Below are positions 59,612 through 64,000 of a DNA stretch of 64,000 nt, piece after piece; the stretch's first letter is position 1; each line of letters starts with the position of its first letter. Position numbers and translations under genes: made by a program. Origin of the DNA: Spirosoma linguale DSM 74 (lineage in GTDB: Bacteria; Bacteroidota; Bacteroidia; Cytophagales; Spirosomataceae); assembly GCA_000024525.1 (NCBI GenBank), contig CP001769.1, forward strand, positions 2,466,001 to 2,530,000, written 5' to 3'. Below the pieces are notes generated by a model, which saw only the letters and a list, made by a program, of their open reading frames with translations, was not told the origin of the DNA and did no database searches.

Positions 59612-60064
59612 ATGTATCATGCAATCGTTAAAAAGCTAGCCCTTCAGAGTTTCGAGCACCTAAATCGGGGTAACTACGAAGCGGTGCTCGATAGTATTTC
59701 ACCGGCCATAACCCGTACCTTCAGCGGTCATCATGCGTTGGGTGGCACCCGGCATAGTATTGACGCCATGCGCCAATGGTTTCAACGACTGTATCGTCTA
59801 TCGCCTGGACTGGCTTTCGAGATTCAGAATGTAGCCGTGAGTGGCTGGCCCTGGAACACGACCATTGCTGTCGAGTGGATTGACCGGGCTACCCCCGCCG
59901 ATGGCTCAGATTATGTAAATGAGGGGGTGCATGTCATAAAGATGCGCTGGGGCAAAGTGGTCTATTTACATGCCTATCTGGATACCGCGCTGACGATTGC
60001 CATGTGTGAAAGGCTGGCCACCCATGGGCTTGCTGAAGCGTTGGCCGCTCCCATTGAAGATTAA
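59612..60064 (+). CDS. SnoaL/NTF2-like protein
   Basis: The 150-residue protein has the NTF2-like cone pattern: helix LALQSFEHLNRGNYEAVLDSI, TFSGHHALGGTRHSIDAMRQ, WFQRLYRL, and strands NVAVSGWPWNTTIAVEWIDR, VHVIKMRWGKVVYLHAYLD. This fold hosts SnoaL-type cyclases and many isomerases; the actual reaction is unknown. It pairs with a small membrane protein after a Crp-like regulator. Confidence 0.85.
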   Translation: MYHAIVKKLALQSFEHLNRGNYEAVLDSISPAITRTFSGHHALGGTRHSIDAMRQWFQRLYRLSPGLAFEIQNVAVSGWPWNTTIAVEWIDRATPADGSDYVNEGVHVIKMRWGKVVYLHAYLDTALTIAMCERLATHGLAEALAAPIED

Positions 60065-60292
60065 CTATATCAGCACTGCCAAAAGCAAACGATCCTTCTT
60101 TACAGCGTCATCTTTCAGTTATTAAAAGGCCTAATCGGCCGGATAGAACCTGGTACGTCAGGATGGCATTATAGTCGGTAGCCTTCTCAGCGTGAGGGCT
60201 GTTAGTTATTTCACGGTAGTGGACTTGCTATATTTGACTGGAGGCAGTTTTTAGGCACATTTGGGAACAAACCAGAAGGTACCCCTAAAAAA

Positions 60293-60425
60293 ATGCGTGT
60301 ATTCGACGAGACGTTTAGGAAAATGGCCCCGCGTCGGCGGACCGGTTGAGTTATCCCATGCGAAAGGCTCGGTTCAGGAGGCTGCTCGCGAGTTAGGTAT
60401 CGACTCAATCGCACCGGCGAACCGG
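60293..60425 (+). pseudogene. IS3-family OrfA remnant
   Basis: The frame MRVFDETFRKMA is followed, after a frameshift, by VELSHAKGSVQEAARELGID. Together these match the HTH of IS3-family OrfA transposase subunits (FKREAVRLA...VAxELGIS). The second half of OrfA and all of OrfB are missing; an IS5-type element begins 7 bp downstream and may have interrupted it. Confidence 0.72.
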
Positions 60426-60432
60426 TCGAATC

Positions 60433-61339
60433 ACTAAGAAGCTGTTTGAGTTAGGTTGTGTTGGAAACGAGAAAGCCGCCAATCGGGGTTAAGTTGTGTG
60501 CAGCAACCTTATTCCTCCGACCTGACGGCCTCTCAATGGCAAGGTATCGAAAAACTTATTTGCGTCAAACGCAAAAGTATTTGGCCGCTTCAACGCATTG
60601 GTGAAGCCATCTTTTATTTGACTAAAAACGGCATCATTTGGCGCGACTTGCCCGAAGGGTTTCCGCCTTGGCAAACCGTCTACGGCTCCGGCCGCCCGGT
60701 GGTACTTTAGGAAGTGGGCAAAGGCTGACACTTGGTGGTTGATCGCCAATGAGTTGACCATGCTTGAGTGCCTTAAAGTCGATAAGAAGCCTTTGCCTAC
60801 GGTGGCCATCATCGACTCGCAAAGTGTCAAAAATAGTTCGACAGCTACCCAGCAAATCGGCTTTGATGGCGGTAAGTTGATCAAAGCGGGGCCGCCCGTG
60901 CGGCCGTAAGCGCTTTCTGATGGTCGATACGATGGGACATTTGCTGTGGACTGATATACGACCAGCCAACGTAGCCGACGGCAAAGCAGGTGTGCTGTTG
61001 TGGGAGCAGGCTGAGCATCTCAACCCATTGCTGGATGACCTGGTTTTGATGTATGCCGACAGTACGTTTGGTGGTCATTTTAAAGAACAGCTAGAAACTA
61101 TTTATGACATGCGGGTGGTCATTCCACGTACTCCTGTAAAAGAGCAACCTATTGATAGTAATCTAGTTATTCACCATTGGCGTTGGATTGTCGAGCGGAC
61201 TATCTCTTGGCTGGGCAACAATCGACGCTTGTCAAAAGACTATGAGCGAACCATTTTATCGGCCCAAACTTTCATTTGGATTGCTCACATCAGGCGCACT
61301 CTACAACGAGTTTGGCATTAATTCAAACAGCTTCTTAGT
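60433..61339 (+). mobile_element. IS5-family insertion sequence, about 907 bp
   Basis: Ends ACTAAGAAGCTGTTTGAGTTA (60433-60453) and, inverted, TAATTCAAACAGCTTCTTAGT (61319-61339) match at 20 of 21 positions. Between them lies one interrupted DDE transposase. If the ends are taken as AGAAGCTG inward, a TA dinucleotide flanks both sides, compatible with a short target duplication. The element sits beside an IS3 remnant. Confidence 0.85.
60498..61321 (+). pseudogene. IS5-family transposase, interrupted by two short insertions
   Basis: Translation from GTG 60498 gives the N-terminal DUF4096-type domain (PYSSDLTASQWQGIEKLI, NGIIWRDLPEGFPPWQTVYG), then an apparent 16-bp GC-rich insertion at about 60687-60702 breaks the frame. 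It resumes YFRKWAKADTWW and AIIDSQSVKNSSTA (first catalytic D), and a second 16-bp insertion at about 60886-60901 breaks it again before GRKRFLMVDTMG, YADSTFGGHF (second D) and WIVERTISWLGNNRR (E). Without the insertions the frame would be intact to 61321. Its stop overlaps the right inverted repeat. Confidence 0.85.
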
Positions 61340-61370
61340 CTCCTTTACTAATCTCAGAATACAATAGAAC

Positions 61371-62051
61371 TTAGTATTTAGAGTAATGGTCAATATAAAT
61401 TTTACTAACCTTACCATCTCGGAAATGTACTTGTATCTGATCCATTTGATTCAGACCGGTCGAGTAGACGAAATACCACTGCGGAGATTGACTCATTCCC
61501 CCATCGTAGTCCGATAACAGGTTTTTGGTCGACAAAGAAATATACTCGAATTTGTTGGTATAGCGATCTATATTTCGGATGTTGACTAGTTTGTCGTATA
61601 AGGTGGAGACGGCGTCACCCACACGCACCGATGAGTTGACGGCCTGCTTTTCGGGCCACTGAGTAAGCCGCTTGCCACTATTGAGGTAAATGCTCTTAAC
61701 AGTTTGGCCTTCAACAGTAATCTGTACGCCGGAGTCGGTACCTGGCTTCTGATCCAAGAGAATGTATTGGTACAGTGGCAGGCGCTCTTTGAGCCCAATC
61801 AGATCCGCGAAAACGTTACTAACTACGTAGAGGCCTGTAACCCCCTTTGTTGCTTGAAGAGCTTGAATCTTGGGGTACACGCTAGCGGCTTGCTCACCAA
61901 TAGCGATGCCTAGATAGGTTCCTGTTTTAATACTATCCCGGATGATCCTATAGGGTTCGGGTTCGGGTCCTGTAGTGAGGGGATCAACCGAGGTACCTGG
62001 TTGACATCCCCAAAGGAGGGCTGCTGCCAGCAAAAAACCAATAAATTTCAT
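61371..62051 (-). CDS. Lipoprotein, unknown function
   Basis: The 226-residue protein has a lipoprotein signal (LLAAALLWGC, Cys16) and a mature part with Pro/Glu-rich start, then mixed alpha/beta sequence (GTYLGIAIGEQAASVYPKIQ, VQITVEGQTVKSIYLNSG, RVGDAVSTLYDKLVNI, IQVHFRDGKVSKIYIDHYS). The repeated GxAIGE/VGDAV-type segments resemble SmpA/BamE-like or PepSY-like small folds, but I cannot assign one. It is a single gene bordered by the IS5 element. Confidence 0.75.
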   Translation of the reverse strand: MKFIGFLLAAALLWGCQPGTSVDPLTTGPEPEPYRIIRDSIKTGTYLGIAIGEQAASVYPKIQALQATKGVTGLYVVSNVFADLIGLKERLPLYQYILLDQKPGTDSGVQITVEGQTVKSIYLNSGKRLTQWPEKQAVNSSVRVGDAVSTLYDKLVNIRNIDRYTNKFEYISLSTKNLLSDYDGGMSQSPQWYFVYSTGLNQMDQIQVHFRDGKVSKIYIDHYSKY

Positions 62052-62378
62052 ATACAGACAGTTTTATTTTAATAGAACAGACCCCGTCTCTGCTCTCATG
62101 GTTGCAACACTTCTGTATACAATCTCTATATTGGAGGCACAGCGATAAGTCTATTCTAGTAGCATACAGACTGTTGGCTGCTTTTATCCTGAATATAAAT
62201 CACCATTGCCCGGCCTCGGCCAGTAGTGGGTTTGCCGCCCGTTTTCGGCGTTGTTCTAATGGAAAAGAGGACTGTCTGTATGGCAATCTCCCTAATGAAA
62301 GCGGTGTTTTCGATAAATTCTACATCTGACTGTTGAAACCAGTCCCTGGCTCCTTTTTCAACGGCCGCTCGACCGACG
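62052..62378. other. Intergenic region without a supported gene
   Basis: Plus-strand frame 62102-62329 and minus-strand frame 62156-62425 overlap each other here; neither has a recognised family or good start. The region may contain further debris upstream of the decayed kinase. Confidence 0.4.
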
Positions 62379-63375
62379 ATGACATTTTTGCCGCCAAAAT
62401 ACTTGATCACCTGGGGGCTATGCAATTGCCCGCAGGCATTAGCCGTCTATCTCAATTTATACTACCTGATTCCGAAGTATCTGGCAAAAGTCGATTTATC
62501 CTCTACATGGCTTACTTGATCGGATGTATAGGCGCGACTTCGCTACTGCTGGTTGCTGGTTATTATGCCAGCGCTTGGCTAACGGGGAAGACCCTGGATC
62601 ACCTATTCGGTGGAGACTCCGAGCCAGGCCGATTTTCCACTTCTTTGCCACGGCCCTTCCCTCGACAATCGCCAGCATGACGCTGGCCATGAGTATCTAT
62701 TTAACTAAGAATTGGATTCAAACCCGGCAACACCAACAACTCCTGGAAACAGAAAAGCTGGAAACCGAACTGAAATTTCTCCGACATCAGTTTAATCCTC
62801 ACTTCCTCTTCAACACCATCAATTCGATCTTTTTTCTGATTCACAAAAATCCTAACCAGGCTTCAGCTTCGCTGGCCAACTTCTCCGAATTGCTGCGGTA
62901 TCAATTGTACGAATGCAATGACCCGCAAATTCCTCTGAATAAAGGGATTGCTTACCTGGAAAACTTTATTGACTTGAAAAAGCTTCGTCAGAACAGGAAC
63001 GTAACGGTAACAATGGCGATTGAAACCGTTTATACCCCTCAAGTGGCGATAGCGCCTTTCATTCTGATGCCCTTCGTCGAAAACGCCTTTAAGCATGTGT
63101 CTAAATATAGCGACCGGCCTAACTGGATTACCATCCACTTGCAGGTAGAGGGGGCATATTTGCGGTTTGTAGTAGCAAACAGCTTTGCTCTGGATACCAC
63201 CTATGAATTCATTCACTACGGCGGCATTGGCTTAAGCAATGTGCAACGACGGCTCGATTTACTGTATCCAGCCCGCTACCAATTAAGGATTCAGCCAGAA
63301 GTAGATCAATTTAGGATAACCTTAGAGATCGGGCTTGACGATCTTGTATTAAGCCCCGTTAAACAATTTGCTTAA
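62379..63375 (+). pseudogene. LytS-type histidine kinase with N-terminal frameshifts
   Basis: The soluble kinase part is intact (KFLRHQFNPHFLFNTINSIF, LPFVENAFKHV-like MPFVENAFKHVSKYSD, GGIGLSNVQRRLDLLYP), ending at 63375. The membrane part is spread over three frames: YLITWGLCN...LNLYYLIPKYLAKVD, then FILYMAYLIGCIGATSLLLVAG with WLTGKTLDHLFGG, then FHFFATALPSTIASMTLAMS. At least two frameshifts, near 62500 and 62600-62640, disrupt it. An internal start could still make the cytosolic kinase half. A broken LytTR regulator follows 13 bp later. Confidence 0.78.
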
Positions 63376-63388
63376 TTGATACACGGCT

Positions 63389-64000
63389 ATGATCAACTGT
63401 GTGATTATTGATGACGAACCTTTGGCTCGTGAAGGTCTAGCCAGTTACGTCGGCGAGGTTGACTTTTTAAGTTTGGTTGGTACGGGCGAAAATCCGCTTG
63501 AATTGATGGACTTACTGGACCAAACTAGGGCAGATCTAATCTTTTTGGACATTCAGATGCCTAAAATGAGTTGGATCGATTTTTAAAAAATCACCCATAA
63601 TCCCCCTTTGGTCATCCTCACAACCGCCTATCCCAATTATGCGTTGGAAGGCTTCCAGTTAAACGTATTTGACTATCTGCTCAAACCTATTACGTTTGAT
63701 CGGTTTGTCCAGTCGGCTAACAAAGCCAAAGACTATCACCGACTACTCCATCAATCGATGTCCGTAAGTTCGCCAAAAGCGGAAGTAGAAGCCGATTACT
63801 TTTTCATTAAATGCGACCTTAAATATGAAAAGCTCTTTTTTGAGGATATTTTGTACATCGAGGGGATGCAGAATTATGTGACCATTTTTACCTCTAAAAG
63901 GAAGTATATAACCCTGTTAACACTAAAAGCCTTAGTGCAGTATTTGAGTAGTCCCACCTTTATCCGCGGCCATAAGTCCTATCTTGTTTCCTCTAGCAAA
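63389..64000 (+). pseudogene. LytTR response regulator with in-frame stop (runs off window)
   Basis: The receiver starts normally (NCVIIDDEPLAREGLASYVG, LIFLDIQMPKM) but has SWIDF where the family has SGIDF, then TAA at 63584-63586. The same frame continues KITHNPPLVILTTAYPNYAL, VFDYLLKPITFDRFV and a LytTR domain (YFFIKCDLKYEKLFFEDILY, FIRGHKSYLVSSSK) to the last base. One T-to-A change in a leucine codon would explain the stop. The end of the gene lies outside the window. Confidence 0.8.

Noticed and set aside
62156..62425. Minus-strand 89-codon frame
   Set aside because: Composition is partly gene-like, but it overlaps the start of the decayed LytS kinase on the other strand and has no family.
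1..64000. tRNA, rRNA or prophage content
   Set aside because: Reading both strands, I saw no cloverleaf, rRNA-like segment or phage structural gene; a covariance-model search would be needed to exclude small RNAs fully.

Overview
The window looks like chromosome of a Bacteroidota bacterium of the order Cytophagales, probably Spirosoma or a close relative. I base this on roughly 50% GC, weak or absent Shine-Dalgarno sequences, many LytTR/LytS signalling genes, a carboxypeptidase-regulatory-domain TonB receptor, an HU-CCDC81/SPOR protein, and a sulfite/nitrite reductase with a HEPN-like tail. No rRNA, tRNA, CRISPR array or prophage was recognised.

Layout. 1-3.5 kb: a TPR protein (cut by the window edge), an outer-membrane barrel and an HU/SPOR protein. 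3.6-14.9 kb, minus strand: a coherent acetate/propionate locus with acetyl-CoA synthetase, a PrpE-like synthetase, a CheY-like regulator, a sodium/solute-symporter-histidine kinase hybrid (CrbS-like architecture), two small membrane proteins, an MHS-type MFS transporter and a porin-like protein. 15-19 kb: a stand-alone IS1-InsA-like zinc-ribbon/HTH protein, then a siroheme-dependent reductase with cobA. 19-30 kb: a membrane protein, then a stretch of gene remains (sugar-phosphate isomerase, glycerate kinase, VOC protein, ion-channel-like fragment, PQQ-propeller fragment, truncated amidohydrolase, alpha/beta hydrolase) mixed with intact genes (HxlR/NmrA pair, response regulator, CHASE3 kinase). 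30-49 kb: DUF418 protein, membrane LytTR protein, hydrolase/ECF-sigma/membrane operon, decayed LytS/LytR pair, response regulators, a large TonB receptor, aspartyl protease, HxlR/nitroreductase pair, PadR/FtsX-permease operon. 49-64 kb: a phosphotransferase, a kinase fragment, a large intracellular trypsin-like protease fused to a DRGH nuclease, an outer-membrane protein/S41 peptidase/LytS/LytR operon, a methyltransferase, a Crp-like regulator, IS3 and IS5 remains, a lipoprotein, and a second decayed LytS/LytR pair running off the window.

Three signals stand out. (1) The 724-residue protease-nuclease fusion at 50.8-53.0 kb is the best candidate for an unusual defence or conflict protein. (2) About eleven diverged copies of a 50-100 bp intergenic repeat lie between 31.9 and 58.6 kb, all in one orientation, with two mutually exclusive hairpins; one copy has created a false fused reading frame. 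(3) Several intergenic regions, mostly between convergent genes, carry perfect inverted repeats with arms of 17-37 bp, far longer than ordinary terminators.

The many broken genes are interpreted as decay, but every frameshift or stop call assumes the sequence is accurate.
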